Assembly (NCBI RefSeq): GCF_000820515.1 | Contig: NZ_JXDG01000064.1 | Location: forward strand, 62,001 to 126,000 | Direction of reading: 5' to 3' | DNA from: Pseudomonas batumici | GTDB taxonomy: Bacteria; Pseudomonadota; Gammaproteobacteria; Pseudomonadales; Pseudomonadaceae | DNA length: 64,000 bases | In this document: positions 55,774-64,000 of the stretch, in pieces | Position numbering within the stretch: position 1 is the first letter of the stretch | Layout: each line of letters starts with the position of its first letter | Translations under genes and position numbers: made by a program | The notes under the pieces: model-generated | What the model was told of the DNA's origin: nothing | The model's database searches: none | The model's input: the letters and a program-made list of their open reading frames with translations, nothing else

Positions 55774-56283
55774 CTATGGATTGGCGGACTTGCCCTGAAG
55801 ATCGCGCCAGGTCAGGTAGACCCGCAGGTCGAACTCCAGCTGGTGATAACCGGGCTGCATGTATTCGCACAGCTGGTAGAACGCCTTGTTGTGGTCGGCT
55901 TCCTTGAGGTGGGCCAATTCGTGCACCACGATCATCTTCAGAAACTCCGGCGCCGCCTCCTTGAACAGCGAGGCGATGCGGATTTCCTTCTTGGCCTTGA
56001 GCTTGCCGCCCTGGACCCGCGAGATCGCGGTGTGCAGGCCGAGGGCGCGGTGGGTCAGGTCCAGGCGGTTATCGAAGAGCACCTTGTCGATGGCCGGCGC
56101 ATTGCGCAAATGCTCCTGCTTCAGGGCCAGGGCGTAGCTGTACAACGCCTTGTCGCTCTGCACCGCATGCCGCTCCGGATAACGCTGGCGCAGGTAGTCG
56201 CCCAGCGAATCCCGGGCAATCATCTGGCGGACCTGTTCCTGCAAGGACGGGGGATAAGCCTGAAGGTATTTCAGCACAGTCAT
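55774..56283 (-). CDS. YgjP-like (DUF45) metallopeptidase-type protein
   Basis: The 169-residue protein has the zinc motif HELAH in FLKMIVVHELAHLKEADHNKAFYQL, with a downstream His in ADHNKAF that completes the YgjP/WLM (DUF45) site. The N-terminal part (YLQAYPPSLQEQVRQMIA) is helical. Activity is not established for the family. The start at 56283 gives the N-terminus MTVLKYLQAYPP; six codons upstream is an alternative. It precedes the small regulator in an operon. Confidence 0.85.
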   Translation of the reverse strand: MTVLKYLQAYPPSLQEQVRQMIARDSLGDYLRQRYPERHAVQSDKALYSYALALKQEHLRNAPAIDKVLFDNRLDLTHRALGLHTAISRVQGGKLKAKKEIRIASLFKEAAPEFLKMIVVHELAHLKEADHNKAFYQLCEYMQPGYHQLEFDLRVYLTWRDLQGKSANP

Positions 56284-56325
56284 GACAGGCCTTGCGGACA
56301 CCGAAAAAAGGCCAGTGTAGCGAAT

Positions 56326-58449
56326 TCACGCGGACAACGCGCTCCAGTCGAACGTCGAGCCGAAGCCGGTAGCGTCCTTGGCCGTCAGCGGTCGGGCCAC
56401 CAGGAACCCCTGGATCAGCGGACAGCCACTGGCCTTGAGCCACTGCCATTGCTCCACGGTTTCCACGCCCTCGGCGATCACCAGCAAACCAAACTCCTTG
56501 CACAGGTCGATCACCGTACGTGCCAGTGCCGCATCCCGGGGTGAAACGAGGATCTTGGCGATCAGCTGCCGGTCGAGCTTGAGGGTGTCCAGCTCAAGGT
56601 CGCGCAAGTGGTTCAGCGAACAGTGCCCCGAGCCGAAGTCGTCCAGGGCCACGCGCACGCCCAGGGCGCGGATCCGCCGCAGTTGCTTGCGCGAAGCCTC
56701 GAAGTCCTGCATCAGCGCCGCCTCCGTCACCTCGACTTCCAGCTGATGCGCGCGCAGGTCATGACGCTCCAACACCTCCTGCAGCTCGTCCGCCAGGTTC
56801 GGCATGCTGAACTGCGTGGCGCTCAGGCTGACGCTCAGCACCAGGTCCTCGGCGAACACACCGTTCCAGGCGTGTCGCTGGGTCGCCGCCTGGCGATAGA
56901 TCCAACTGCCCAGCCGGCTGATCAACCGCACCTCCTCCAGCAAGGGCAGGAACAGCCCCGGCGGGACGTCGCCGACACTGGGATGGTGCCAGCGCAGCAA
57001 CGCCTCGAACCCCCGCAGGCGGCCGTCCTCCAGGGACACCTGCGGCTGATAGACCATCTTGAATTCCTGGCTCTCGATCGCCGAACGGACGCTCTCCTCC
57101 AGCATCAACCGTGAGCGGGCGCGCCCGTTCATCTCGGTGTCGTAGTAGCGATACTGCTGGCGCCCGGCGCGCTTGGCCTCGTACATGGCGATGTCCGACG
57201 CGCGCAGCAAGCCATCGAGGTTGGCGCCGCAATCCGGGTAGGTGGCAATGCCGATGCTGACGCCGAGGGTCATTTCCATGCCGTCGATCTGCTGGCGAAT
57301 CGACACCCGCTCGATCAGCCGCTCGGCGATTTTCGCCGCCTGCTCGGGGCGCTCGAGGTTGAGCAAGGCGGTGAACTCGTCACCGCCCATGCGCGCCAGG
57401 ATGTCGAAGGGGTTGAGGCAGGACTTCAACTGTTCCGACACCCAGCGCAGCACCCGGTCGCCGGCTTCATGGCCGAGGGAATCGTTGACCCGCTTGAAAC
57501 CGTCGAGGTCCAGGTACAGCAGCACCAGGGACTGGTCCGCGCGGTCGCTGCGGCGCAAGGTATTTTCCGCGGTCTGGTAGAAGCCCCGGCGATTGAGCAG
57601 GCCGGTCAGCGGATCGGTCACCGCCTGGAACTCCAGTTGCTTGTGCAGATGCTGCACCACCGACATGTCCAGCACCGTCACCACCATGGCCTTCTGGTCG
57701 GAGGGCAACGGCGCGCAGGACAAGGCCACGGGCAGCATCTGCTCCTGGCTGGTGCGCAAGTAGGCATCATGCACGCGATAGGTTTCCCCCTTGCGGTATT
57801 CCTCGTACAAGGGTGAGGACAGCCACTCGGGAAAATGCGGGTTTTGCAGAAAATCCAGGAACGGCCGGCCGGCCAGGTCCTCCAGCAACACATTGAGCAA
57901 ACGTGAAATCGCCGGGTTGGCGAAACGGACCGTGCCGTCGTCGTTGACCACCAGGATGCCTTCGGCGGCATTCTCCAGCACCGAGGCATTGAACGCCCGG
58001 GCGGCTTCCAGGTCGCGACTCAGGCATTGCAAGGCCCGGCGGTTGCGCTGCTGTTCCAGCAACGCCTGGACCTTGGGCCTGAGGATATCGGGGTTGAACG
58101 GTTTGAACAGGTAATCCACGGCACCGCTGGCATAGCCCTTGATCACGGCATCCTGGGTCTGCTCGTTGGCGGTGAGGAAAATAATCGGGGTCAGACGCGT
58201 GCGCTGGCTGCCGCGCATCAGGCGGGCCACTTCGAAACCGTCCATCCCAGGCATCTGTACATCCAGCAACACCAGGTCAATCTCATGCTCGAGCAGCAAC
58301 GTCAGCGCCTCAATGCCTGAGGCGGCAGTAACCACCTGCCAATCCTGACGTTCCAGCAAGGCACGCATGCTGATCAGATTTTCAGGGTAATCATCAACGA
58401 CCAGAAGGACGGAACTACCATCACCGGGTATCTGTTGCACGCAATCCAT
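56326..58449 (-). CDS. Response regulator with PAS, GGDEF and EAL domains
   Basis: The 707-residue protein turns over cyclic di-GMP. Domains in order: a receiver (LLVVDDYPENL, phosphoacceptor Asp in LVLLDVQMPGMDG, Lys in FKPFNP; residues 1-130), a short coiled coil, a PAS domain (about 155-275, VLENAAEGILVVNDDGTVRFANPA), GGDEF (about 280-440, with MGGDEF intact) and EAL (about 450-700, GFEALLRW intact, EVTEAAL, DDFGSGHCSLNHL, AEGVET). Both catalytic domains look competent. DDFGSGHCSL departs from the usual DDFGTGYSSL in two loop residues. No kinase gene is adjacent. No RxxD inhibitory site was seen before GGDEF at a glance. Confidence 0.93.
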   Translation of the reverse strand: MDCVQQIPGDGSSVLLVVDDYPENLISMRALLERQDWQVVTAASGIEALTLLLEHEIDLVLLDVQMPGMDGFEVARLMRGSQRTRLTPIIFLTANEQTQDAVIKGYASGAVDYLFKPFNPDILRPKVQALLEQQRNRRALQCLSRDLEAARAFNASVLENAAEGILVVNDDGTVRFANPAISRLLNVLLEDLAGRPFLDFLQNPHFPEWLSSPLYEEYRKGETYRVHDAYLRTSQEQMLPVALSCAPLPSDQKAMVVTVLDMSVVQHLHKQLEFQAVTDPLTGLLNRRGFYQTAENTLRRSDRADQSLVLLYLDLDGFKRVNDSLGHEAGDRVLRWVSEQLKSCLNPFDILARMGGDEFTALLNLERPEQAAKIAERLIERVSIRQQIDGMEMTLGVSIGIATYPDCGANLDGLLRASDIAMYEAKRAGRQQYRYYDTEMNGRARSRLMLEESVRSAIESQEFKMVYQPQVSLEDGRLRGFEALLRWHHPSVGDVPPGLFLPLLEEVRLISRLGSWIYRQAATQRHAWNGVFAEDLVLSVSLSATQFSMPNLADELQEVLERHDLRAHQLEVEVTEAALMQDFEASRKQLRRIRALGVRVALDDFGSGHCSLNHLRDLELDTLKLDRQLIAKILVSPRDAALARTVIDLCKEFGLLVIAEGVETVEQWQWLKASGCPLIQGFLVARPLTAKDATGFGSTFDWSALSA

Positions 58450-58687
58450 GCTGCTTCTCTTGTTCGGGGGACTCCACCGGAAATCGCATGAAAACCGGAC
58501 TAAACCTATCGACTACTCTAGACCGGGATTGTGCAAAGCGTAGTGAGCAATAGGCCATCATCCAGCCATGTCCACGATCTCCCGACTAACGGTCGGTGAC
58601 CAGCCCTCGGACGCGGCTCGGAAAACGCCTCAGGCCTGCGAGCCCGCGCCGTACAACGGCGACGACCGTTGACACGGTCAGTCACGC

Positions 58688-58927
58688 CTACGAGGTTCGA
58701 TACTCCGCAATGGGTTCAATCTCGTAGATCTCATCGAAACGCACCGTATTGTATAAACCGAATTCGCCATGATAGGTCAGCGTTCGGCGCGTCCAGTCGA
58801 TGCAGCACAGCTCGCCACGCTCGGATTCCACTTCGCGGCCATGCAGCCTCCCGAGCAGGTTGATCTTTTGTTTGCGCTTGAAGTACTTCAGATATTCAGG
58901 CTCGTTCCTCGCTTCCTCTTCGTCCAT
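58688..58927 (-). CDS. Small hypothetical protein
   Basis: The 79-residue acidic-basic protein (MDEEEARNEPEYLKYFKRKQKINLLGRLHG...) has a charged N-terminal helix then a beta-rich part (ELCCIDWTRRTLTYHGEFGLYNTVRFDEIYEI). The ATG at 58927 has AAAGGG at 8 nt. I do not recognise the family. It stands at the left edge of an AT-rich patch. Confidence 0.6.
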   Translation of the reverse strand: MDEEEARNEPEYLKYFKRKQKINLLGRLHGREVESERGELCCIDWTRRTLTYHGEFGLYNTVRFDEIYEIEPIAEYRTS

Positions 58928-59250
58928 AGTGAAACCCTTTTTGTCAGCTATTGGACCTTTATCCTGTGAATTTGACCGATGAAAAACAACTGTCATAAAT
59001 AACAGGTATTTATATCGGTTTTTAATAGAAGCCCAACAGGTTCATTCTATGGATGGCTGTGGGCGTCCTATTCGTCGACAGATTGACGTCAAGCGCTCGC
59101 CGGATCGGCGGTCGGCTGTGCAACGGGTCGTGCCGCGAGGCCAACAACTATCTGAAGGTGCGGCATACGGCCGGCGTAAAGCGTCGATACAGATGCGGAG
59201 GGGGCGGATAATGAATAATTCCGTCCCTTTTCAGTCCTGCAAAAAAACTT
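58928..59250. other. AT-rich gap with no supported gene
   Basis: This 323-bp stretch contains low-GC segments (AATAACAGGTATTTATATCG) that could hold the promoter of the 79-residue gene, then GC-rich sequence (59060-59190) without a ribosome binding site or family resemblance. An open frame at 59049-59261 is not convincing. Confidence 0.4.
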
Positions 59251-59433
59251 CTATTTATTAAGCTTGGCGGATGCCGAACCTTTGAACTCTGGCATCACAC
59301 CCTCTTCCGGCTTGAGCGTGGTCTGCGCCGCGCCCTTGAAATCCGGGGCTGCCGCCTCCGGCTTGAGCGTAGCCCCAGCCGCGCCTTTAAAACCCACACC
59401 CGCCTTTTTCACCTTTTTGCCTTTTGAGCTCAT
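59251..59433 (-). CDS. 60-residue lysine-rich repeat protein
   Basis: The protein is made of a basic head (MSSKGKKVKKAGVG) and two and a half copies of an 18-residue unit: FKGAAGATLKPEAAAPD, FKGAAQTTLKPEEGVMPE, FKGSASAKLNK. There is no signal peptide, membrane helix or known domain. It has a strong ribosome binding site (AAGGGAG) before the ATG, and a dyad operator 63 bp upstream that is shared with the divergent gene at 59756. It may be disordered and bind nucleic acid or a repetitive partner; this is inference. Confidence 0.65.
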   Translation of the reverse strand: MSSKGKKVKKAGVGFKGAAGATLKPEAAAPDFKGAAQTTLKPEEGVMPEFKGSASAKLNK

Positions 59434-59755
59434 GGACGTACACTCCCTTACAGTAAGTGGGCCTTGAAAGTGCAGGATTCGAGCGGATTTGGCTACTGTC
59501 AGAACTGACAGTTTTTATATTGTTTTCGACTTTTTCACATCCTGCTATCTTCCATAAAGGCCGCTCCCCTTACAGCATTAATTATTCAGTGATTACCAAA
59601 CAACAGACACCCCTTAAAAACGCCACTTTATTCTTTAAGGTGCTACTTACTATTCAGAAACCGTCTATAACCCTGTCATTTCTGACAGTAGACCGGTTTG
59701 CAAACCGTGATCAACATCCTCAGTAACTGACCATCAATGGCATGCAGGGGCAGAT
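59434..59755. promoter_or_regulatory. AT-rich divergent control region with two identical dyads
   Basis: CTGTCA-N4-TGACAG occurs at 59496-59511 and again at 59673-59688, each 60-70 bp upstream of one of the two divergent small genes. Flanking bases extend the match to a 12-bp inverted pair: CTACTGTCAGAA (59493-59504) and TTCTGACAGTAG (59680-59691). Next to the second is a 14-bp palindrome CGGTTTGCAAACCG (59694-59707). The region is much richer in A+T than the window. No gene is supported inside. Confidence 0.7.
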
Positions 59756-59956
59756 ATGAAATGGGCCTTGGTCATCGAGTCCAGCCTTCACGGCTATTAC
59801 GTGAGTGAAATCAGGGAGGCGGAGCAACAACCGCCCTACCATCCCTCCCACCTCCGCCTCTGGCACTGGATCATGGTCCCTTCAGGGGAAGATGTCCGTG
59901 TAGGCGATATCTGGACTGGCGAGTCTTTCCATCCGCCGCAGGTGAGCCCGCATTGA
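59756..59956 (+). CDS. 66-residue hypothetical protein, faintly phage-tail-like
   Basis: The protein (MKWALVIESSLHGYYVSEIREAEQ...) has Trp-rich beta segments and ends VPSGEDVRVGDIWTGESFHPP. This ending resembles short phage tail-associated proteins with a VxxGWxYDGxxFxPP motif, but the match is by eye and weak. The ATG has AGGGG at 8 nt. The upstream dyad matches that of the divergent 60-residue gene, suggesting joint control. Confidence 0.6.
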   Translation: MKWALVIESSLHGYYVSEIREAEQQPPYHPSHLRLWHWIMVPSGEDVRVGDIWTGESFHPPQVSPH

Positions 59957-60067
59957 GCCTATTGCGTGGCAATGTGGGTGTGTTGCTTGAAAGCGCGGTC
60001 ATACGACCGGCAAACGTCGATACAGAGGTAATGTCAGCCAGCTAAGGAAATGTGAGGCTGAGCACGG

Positions 60068-60207
60068 TCTTGTGGCGAGCGGGCTTGCCCGCGCTGGGGT
60101 GCGAAGCGCCCCCAAAACCGGCCAATGTGCTGTATCAGACGTAACCGGGACTATGGTTTTGCGACTGCTGCGCAGTCGAGCGCGGGCAAGCCCGCTCGCC
60201 ACAAGGT
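60068..60207. repeat. REP-like doublet of a second sequence class
   Basis: CTTGTGGCGAGCGGGCTTGC and its inverse GCAAGCCCGCTCGCCACAAG lie about 100 bp apart. The arm sequence differs from the GTAGGAGCCGGC class of the other loci. It sits between the hypothetical gene and fbaA. Confidence 0.88.
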
Positions 60208-60243
60208 AGTGTTCGGCTTCAAACTTCCTTGACTCTCGCCCAC

Positions 60244-60275
60244 AAAAAACCCGCATCGCTGCGGGTTTTTTATGA
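60244..60275 (-). terminator. Rho-independent terminator of fbaA
   Basis: ACCCGCA and TGCGGGT pair around a short loop with an A-run on the left and a T-run on the right, so it can act on both strands. It lies just past the fbaA stop on the minus strand. Confidence 0.9.
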
Positions 60276-60286
60276 CGCTGCCGGTC

Positions 60287-61351
60287 TTAGTTGACCTTGG
60301 CGTTCAACTCACCTTTCAGGTAACGCTGGAACATCGCTTCGAGGGAGATCGGCTTGATCTTCGAGGCCTGGCCGGCAGTACCGAAAGCTTCGTAACGGGC
60401 GATACACACGTCACGCATAGCGGTCACAGTGGCGCCGAAGAACTTGCGCGGGTCGAACTCGCTCGGGTTGGTGGCCATCAGGCGACGCATCGCACCGGTG
60501 GACGCCAGGCGCAGGTCGGTGTCGATGTTGACCTTGCGCACGCCGTGCTTGATGCCTTCGACGATTTCTTCAACCGGCACGCCGTAGGTTTCCTTGATGT
60601 CGCCACCGTACTGGTTGATGATCGCCAGCCACTCTTGCGGCACCGACGACGAACCGTGCATCACCAGGTGAGTGTTGGGGATGCGCTTGTGGATTTCCTT
60701 GATGCGGTCGATCGCCAGCACGTCGCCGGTAGGCGGCTTGGTGAACTTGTAGGCGCCGTGGCTGGTGCCGATGGCGATGGCCAGGGCATCGACCTGGGTC
60801 TTCTTGACGAAGTCCGCGGCTTCTTCCGGGTCGGTCAGCATCTGGCTGTGGTCCAGCACGCCTTCGGCGCCGATGCCGTCTTCTTCACCGGCCATGCCGG
60901 TTTCCAGCGAACCCAGGCAACCCAGCTCGCCTTCAACCGAAACGCCACAGGCGTGAGCCATGGCCACGGTCTGTTGGGTCACACGGACGTTGTATTCGTA
61001 GTCGGTCGGGGTCTTGCCGTCTTCGCCCAGGGAACCGTCCATCATCACCGAGCTGAAGCCCAGCTGGATGGAACGCTGGCAGACGTCCGGGCTGGTGCCG
61101 TGGTCCTGGTGCATGCACACCGGGATATGCGGGAATTCTTCGATGGCGGCCAGGATCAGGTGCCGCAGGAACGGCGCGCCGGCGTATTTGCGGGCACCGG
61201 CCGAAGCCTGGACGATCACCGGGGAGTCAGTCTTGTCAGCGGCTTCCATGATGGCGCGCATCTGCTCAAGGTTGTTGACGTTGAAGGCTGGAACGCCGTA
61301 GCCGAATTCGGCTGCGTGGTCCAACATCTGGCGCATGCTGATAAGTGCCAT
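60287..61351 (-). CDS. fbaA: Class II fructose-1,6-bisphosphate aldolase
   Basis: The enzyme cleaves or forms fructose 1,6-bisphosphate in glycolysis and gluconeogenesis; in Pseudomonas it works mainly gluconeogenic. The 354-residue zinc aldolase has the metal and substrate motifs: [63 protein letters not shown] and the phosphate loop [11 protein letters not shown]. It ends the epd-pgk-lipoprotein-mliC-fba cluster conserved with P. aeruginosa (fda). Confidence 0.97.
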   Translation of the reverse strand: MALISMRQMLDHAAEFGYGVPAFNVNNLEQMRAIMEAADKTDSPVIVQASAGARKYAGAPFLRHLILAAIEEFPHIPVCMHQDHGTSPDVCQRSIQLGFSSVMMDGSLGEDGKTPTDYEYNVRVTQQTVAMAHACGVSVEGELGCLGSLETGMAGEEDGIGAEGVLDHSQMLTDPEEAADFVKKTQVDALAIAIGTSHGAYKFTKPPTGDVLAIDRIKEIHKRIPNTHLVMHGSSSVPQEWLAIINQYGGDIKETYGVPVEEIVEGIKHGVRKVNIDTDLRLASTGAMRRLMATNPSEFDPRKFFGATVTAMRDVCIARYEAFGTAGQASKIKPISLEAMFQRYLKGELNAKVN

Positions 61352-61437
61352 TGTGTGTGTCTCTCCCGGTCGAGGGTCGTTAATCGTGCAAGCCTGCCGG
61401 AGCGGCGGCTGCTATTCAAGTCATTGCAGATCGGGGG

Positions 61438-61770
61438 TTAGTGCGCCTTGCAGGCCCGGCCGATCAAATCGTTGGTGGCAACCCAGTAAACCAGGCCTTC
61501 CTCACCTTTTTTGTGAAACGCCAATACGTTGTCGCTGTACAACACACCGCTCTCGACGGCGCCGGCCTCGGGCTTGAGGCGATACACCTGGTCACCGCTG
61601 CCCAGGCGCACGTCGACCGCCTGCTGCGCACTGTCGGCATAACGCCAGAGCACTTCGGCCTGGCTGTCACAGGTCCAGTGCGTCCAGTTGTCCGCCGGGG
61701 CCGACGCCTGGTTGAAGACGGCGCAACCCCCCAGGGCTGCCAGTGAAACAAGAGCGATAAAGCCTTTCAT
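61438..61770 (-). CDS. MliC-like lipoprotein (C-type lysozyme inhibitor family)
   Basis: The 110-residue lipoprotein has a lipobox LAALGGC (Cys at about residue 16). The mature domain shows the MliC/PliC pattern: WTCDSQAEVLWRYAD, VYRLKPEAGAVESGVLYSDNVLAFHKKGEEGLVYWVA (the SGxxY-like lysozyme-contact segment) and a closing Cys. It should sit in the outer membrane facing the periplasm and block c-type lysozyme. It lies between fbaA and another lipoprotein, as in P. aeruginosa. Confidence 0.87.
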   Translation of the reverse strand: MKGFIALVSLAALGGCAVFNQASAPADNWTHWTCDSQAEVLWRYADSAQQAVDVRLGSGDQVYRLKPEAGAVESGVLYSDNVLAFHKKGEEGLVYWVATNDLIGRACKAH

Positions 61771-61829
61771 GCCGCTTCCTCGACTGACGGCCCCTGGCCG
61801 TCAGCACTGCCTGTAGTGAATCTGACCCG

Positions 61830-62054
61830 TCAAGGACAACCCTGTTCCCGGGTCCCGGACGAGGTGTCGTACTTTTCCAGCCCGTCCGGCCCCAGGCGCT
61901 TGTTGATCACCGGGGCGGTTTCCGCCTGCCAGTCGGCCTGGTAGCAACCTTTGCCGGCAGGCGGGGCGACCTCTGCCGCCGTCCCGGCCCCGGGTTTGCC
62001 GGCACAACCGGCCAGCACACCCGCCAGGATCAGCAGCGTTGACGGCTTGACCAT
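61830..62054 (-). CDS. Small lipoprotein of the pgk-fba cluster
   Basis: The 74-residue protein has a lipobox (LLILAGVLAGC, Cys at residue 17) and a short mature domain with three Cys (GCYQADW... EQGCP). The function is unknown. The ATG at 62054 has AGGGAG upstream; an in-frame start 60 codons earlier would run into pgk and is rejected. Conserved position beside pgk in Pseudomonas supports it as a real gene. Confidence 0.8.
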   Translation of the reverse strand: MVKPSTLLILAGVLAGCAGKPGAGTAAEVAPPAGKGCYQADWQAETAPVINKRLGPDGLEKYDTSSGTREQGCP

Positions 62055-62085
62055 ATGAGACTCCCTGTCAAAGGCCAGTGCCGAC

Positions 62086-63249
62086 TCAGGCCTTGGCGCG
62101 GCTTTCCAGCACTTCCACGGCCGGCAGGACCTTGCCCTCGACGAACTCGAGGAAGGCACCGCCACCGGTGGAAATGTAGGAGATATTCGCGGCAACACCG
62201 TACTTGTCGATGGCCGCCAGGGTGTCGCCACCACCGGCGATGGAGAACGCCGAGCTGTCGGCGATGGCCTGGGCCAGGACCTTGGTGCCGTTGCCGAACT
62301 GGTCGAACTCGAACACCCCGACCGGACCGTTCCACAGGATGGTCTTCGACGACTTCAGCAGATCGGCGAAGTGCGCGGCGGTTTGCGGGCCGATGTCGAG
62401 GATCATGTCGTCAGCGGCCACGTCGGCGATCAGTTTCACGGTAGCGGCGGCGCTCTCCGCGAACTCCTTGGCCACCACCACGTCCACCGGCAGCGGCACG
62501 CTGACCTTGGCCGCGATGGCGCGGGCGGTGTCCAGCAGGTCCGGCTCGTAGAGCGACTTGCCCACCGGGTGACCGGCAGCGGCCAGGAAGGTGTTGGCGA
62601 TGCCGCCACCGACGATCAGTTGGTCGCAGATCTGGCTGAGGCTGTTGAGCACGTCGAGCTTGGTCGACACCTTGGAACCGGCAACGATGGCCGCCATCGG
62701 CTTGGCCGGCGCGCCCAGGGCCTTGCCCAATGCTTCCAGTTCGGCGGCCAGCAGCGGGCCGGCGGCGGCGATCTTGGCGAACTTGGCCACGCCATGGGTC
62801 GAACCCTCGGCGCGGTGCGCGGTGCCGAAGGCGTCCATCACGAACACGTCGCACAGGGCGGCGTATTGTTGGGCCAGGTCGTCGGCGTTCTTTTTCTCGC
62901 CCTTGTTGAAGCGCACGTTTTCGAACAGCACGACGTCGCCAGCCTTGACCTCGACGCCGCCCAGGTAGTCAGCCACCAGCGGCACTTCGCGGCCCAGGGC
63001 CTTGCTCAGGTAGTCGGCGACCGGCTTGAGGCTGTTCTCGGCCGAGAACTCGCCTTCGGTCGGACGGCCCAGGTGCGAGCAGATCATGACTGCCGCGCCT
63101 TTTTCCAGGGCCAGCTTGATGGTCGGCAGCGAAGCCAGGATACGCGCATCGCTGGTGACAACACCGTCCTTGACGGGGACGTTGAGGTCTTCGCGGATCA
63201 GTACGCGCTTACCTTGCAGATCGAGGTCGGTCATCTTCAACACGGTCAT
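62086..63249 (-). CDS. pgk: Phosphoglycerate kinase
   Basis: Pgk transfers phosphate between 1,3-bisphosphoglycerate and ADP. The 387-residue protein has the N-terminal substrate motif [20 protein letters not shown], and the nucleotide-binding C-terminal lobe with [36 protein letters not shown] and GGGDTLAAI. The start is the ATG at 63249 ([15 protein letters not shown]); an upstream in-frame start is in the intergenic region. It follows epd by 17 bp. Confidence 0.97.
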   Translation of the reverse strand: MTVLKMTDLDLQGKRVLIREDLNVPVKDGVVTSDARILASLPTIKLALEKGAAVMICSHLGRPTEGEFSAENSLKPVADYLSKALGREVPLVADYLGGVEVKAGDVVLFENVRFNKGEKKNADDLAQQYAALCDVFVMDAFGTAHRAEGSTHGVAKFAKIAAAGPLLAAELEALGKALGAPAKPMAAIVAGSKVSTKLDVLNSLSQICDQLIVGGGIANTFLAAAGHPVGKSLYEPDLLDTARAIAAKVSVPLPVDVVVAKEFAESAAATVKLIADVAADDMILDIGPQTAAHFADLLKSSKTILWNGPVGVFEFDQFGNGTKVLAQAIADSSAFSIAGGGDTLAAIDKYGVAANISYISTGGGAFLEFVEGKVLPAVEVLESRAKA

Positions 63250-63266
63250 GGGTCGCAATCTCTGGT

Positions 63267-64000
63267 TTACGGTTTGTGATGAATGGTGTGCAGATAATGT
63301 CCTGCAACATCCAGCATTCGGTTGGCAAAACCCCATTCGTTGTCGAACCAGGCCAGCACGTTCACCAGCCTGGGGCCGGAGACGCGGGTCTGACTCGCAT
63401 CGACAATCGCCGAATGAGGGTCATGGTTGAAATCGCAGCTGGCGTGGGGCAGCTCGGTATAGGCCAGCAGGCCCTTGAGCGGGCCATGGGTGGCGGCCTC
63501 GCGCAGGATCCGGTTGACCTCCACGGCATCGGTGTCGCTGACGGTCTGCATGGTGATGTCGAGGCAGGACACGTTGACTGTCGGCACCCGTACGGCCTTG
63601 GCCTGGATTCGCCCGGCGAGTTCCGGCAGCAGGCGTTCGATGCCCCGCGCCAGGCCGGTGGACACCGGGATCACCGATTGGAAGGCCGAGCGCGTACGGC
63701 GCAGGTCTTCGGCATGGTAGGCGTCGATCACCGGCTGGTCGTTCATCGCCGAGTGGATGGTCGTGATCGACACGTATTCCAGACCGATGGCCTGGTCCAG
63801 CAGGCGCAACAGCGGCACGCCGCAGTTGGTGGTGCAGGAGGCGTTGGACACCAGGCGCTCGTCGCCGGTCAGGCACTCCTGGTTGATGCCGTAGACAATG
63901 GTGGCATCGACATCGGTCTCACTGGCCATCGGCTGGGAGAACAGCACCCGCGGCGCGCCGGCGGCGAGGAAGCGTTCGCCGTCCGCGCGGGTGTGATAGG
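63267..64000 (-). CDS. epd: Erythrose-4-phosphate dehydrogenase, C-terminal part (5' end outside window)
   Basis: The frame is open to the window edge, leaving about 244 residues. It is a GAPDH-family enzyme; the active site [15 protein letters not shown] with the catalytic Cys is visible, then [35 protein letters not shown] and the C-terminal [15 protein letters not shown]. The alanine/serine pattern around the Cys and [12 protein letters not shown] favour Epd (pyridoxine pathway) over Gap, as does the position before pgk. Confidence 0.93.
   Translation of the reverse strand, partial: YHTRADGERFLAAGAPRVLFSQPMASETDVDATIVYGINQECLTGDERLVSNASCTTNCGVPLLRLLDQAIGLEYVSITTIHSAMNDQPVIDAYHAEDLRRTRSAFQSVIPVSTGLARGIERLLPELAGRIQAKAVRVPTVNVSCLDITMQTVSDTDAVEVNRILREAATHGPLKGLLAYTELPHASCDFNHDPHSAIVDASQTRVSGPRLVNVLAWFDNEWGFANRMLDVAGHYLHTIHHKP

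Noticed and set aside
59049-59261. A 70-residue plus-strand frame
   Set aside because: It overlaps the end of the repeat-protein gene, lacks a ribosome binding site and looks like random GC-rich coding.
59493-59691. A small transposable element bounded by 12-bp inverted repeats
   Set aside because: No target-site duplication flanks the ends, and the repeats are better explained as two dyad operators set before divergent genes.
59457-59726. An 89-residue plus-strand frame in the AT-rich spacer
   Set aside because: It spans both dyads and the promoters of two other genes, has no ribosome binding site and unlikely codon use.

Overview
The window comes from a high-GC gammaproteobacterium of the genus Pseudomonas, most likely the P. 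fluorescens / P. protegens / P. chlororaphis lineage. The evidence is gene content and order that match the P. aeruginosa gbc-dgc-cdh-gbdR-cbc-bet and epd-pgk-fda blocks as I recall them, strong GC3 codon use, and at least sixteen loci of the Pseudomonas REP palindrome (GTAGGAGCCGGCTTGCCGGC type). No rRNA, tRNA, integrase, IS element or CRISPR array was seen.

Layout. 1-775: C-terminal half of a chemoreceptor. 935-3614: divergent gbcB/gbcA (glycine betaine to dimethylglycine). 3764-10495: a minus-strand operon of a GMC oxidoreductase/alpha-beta hydrolase fusion, a membrane c-type cytochrome and a metallophosphoesterase. 10496-11690: a 1.2-kb gene-free, AT-rich stretch with five perfect DnaA boxes on one strand in a diverged repeat of about 180 bp. 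11691-19447: minus-strand dgc operon (dipeptidase, V4R-like protein, dgcA, dgcB, etfA, etfB) for dimethylglycine to sarcosine. 19717-22466: five small unrelated genes. 22472-28577: carnitine block (cdhR; caiX-cdhC-cdhA-cdhB and a gamma-butyrobetaine dioxygenase). 28857-30420: small protein and gbdR. 30853-41930: sdaB, the cbcXWV choline/betaine/carnitine ABC transporter, betT, and betI-betB-betA. 42193-45904: RraA-like gene and a TldD/TldE-like pair. 46279-53758: rhlA homologue, MFS exporter, dbpA, HI0933-family flavoprotein, FUSC protein. 53905-58449: periplasmic binding protein, ElaA-like GNAT, small regulator, YgjP-like metallopeptidase, REC-PAS-GGDEF-EAL protein. 58688-59956: three tiny genes in an AT-rich patch. 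60287-64000: fbaA, mliC-like, lipoprotein, pgk, epd (cut by the window end).

How it works together. About half the window is one quaternary-ammonium catabolic island. Choline enters by BetT or CbcXWV and is oxidised to glycine betaine by BetA/BetB under BetI. gamma-Butyrobetaine is hydroxylated to carnitine, which CdhA, CdhC and CdhB take to glycine betaine. GbcAB and DgcAB with their ETF remove two methyl groups; sarcosine oxidase must be elsewhere. SdaB can take the serine formed downstream to pyruvate. Regulation is legible in the DNA: a perfect BetI palindrome, GGTCGC half-sites repeated at 21-22 bp spacing upstream of gbcA, caiX and cbcX for the AraC/GATase1 regulators GbdR and CdhR, and a sigma-54 promoter upstream of gbdR.

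The most unusual items are the DnaA-box array (10936-11530), the GMC/hydrolase-cytochrome-phosphoesterase operon with a cysteine at the hydrolase nucleophile position, a rho-independent terminator on the minus strand with no gene behind it (28611-28646), an RhlA homologue without RhlB, and a pair of divergent tiny genes with identical dyad operators (59434-59755).
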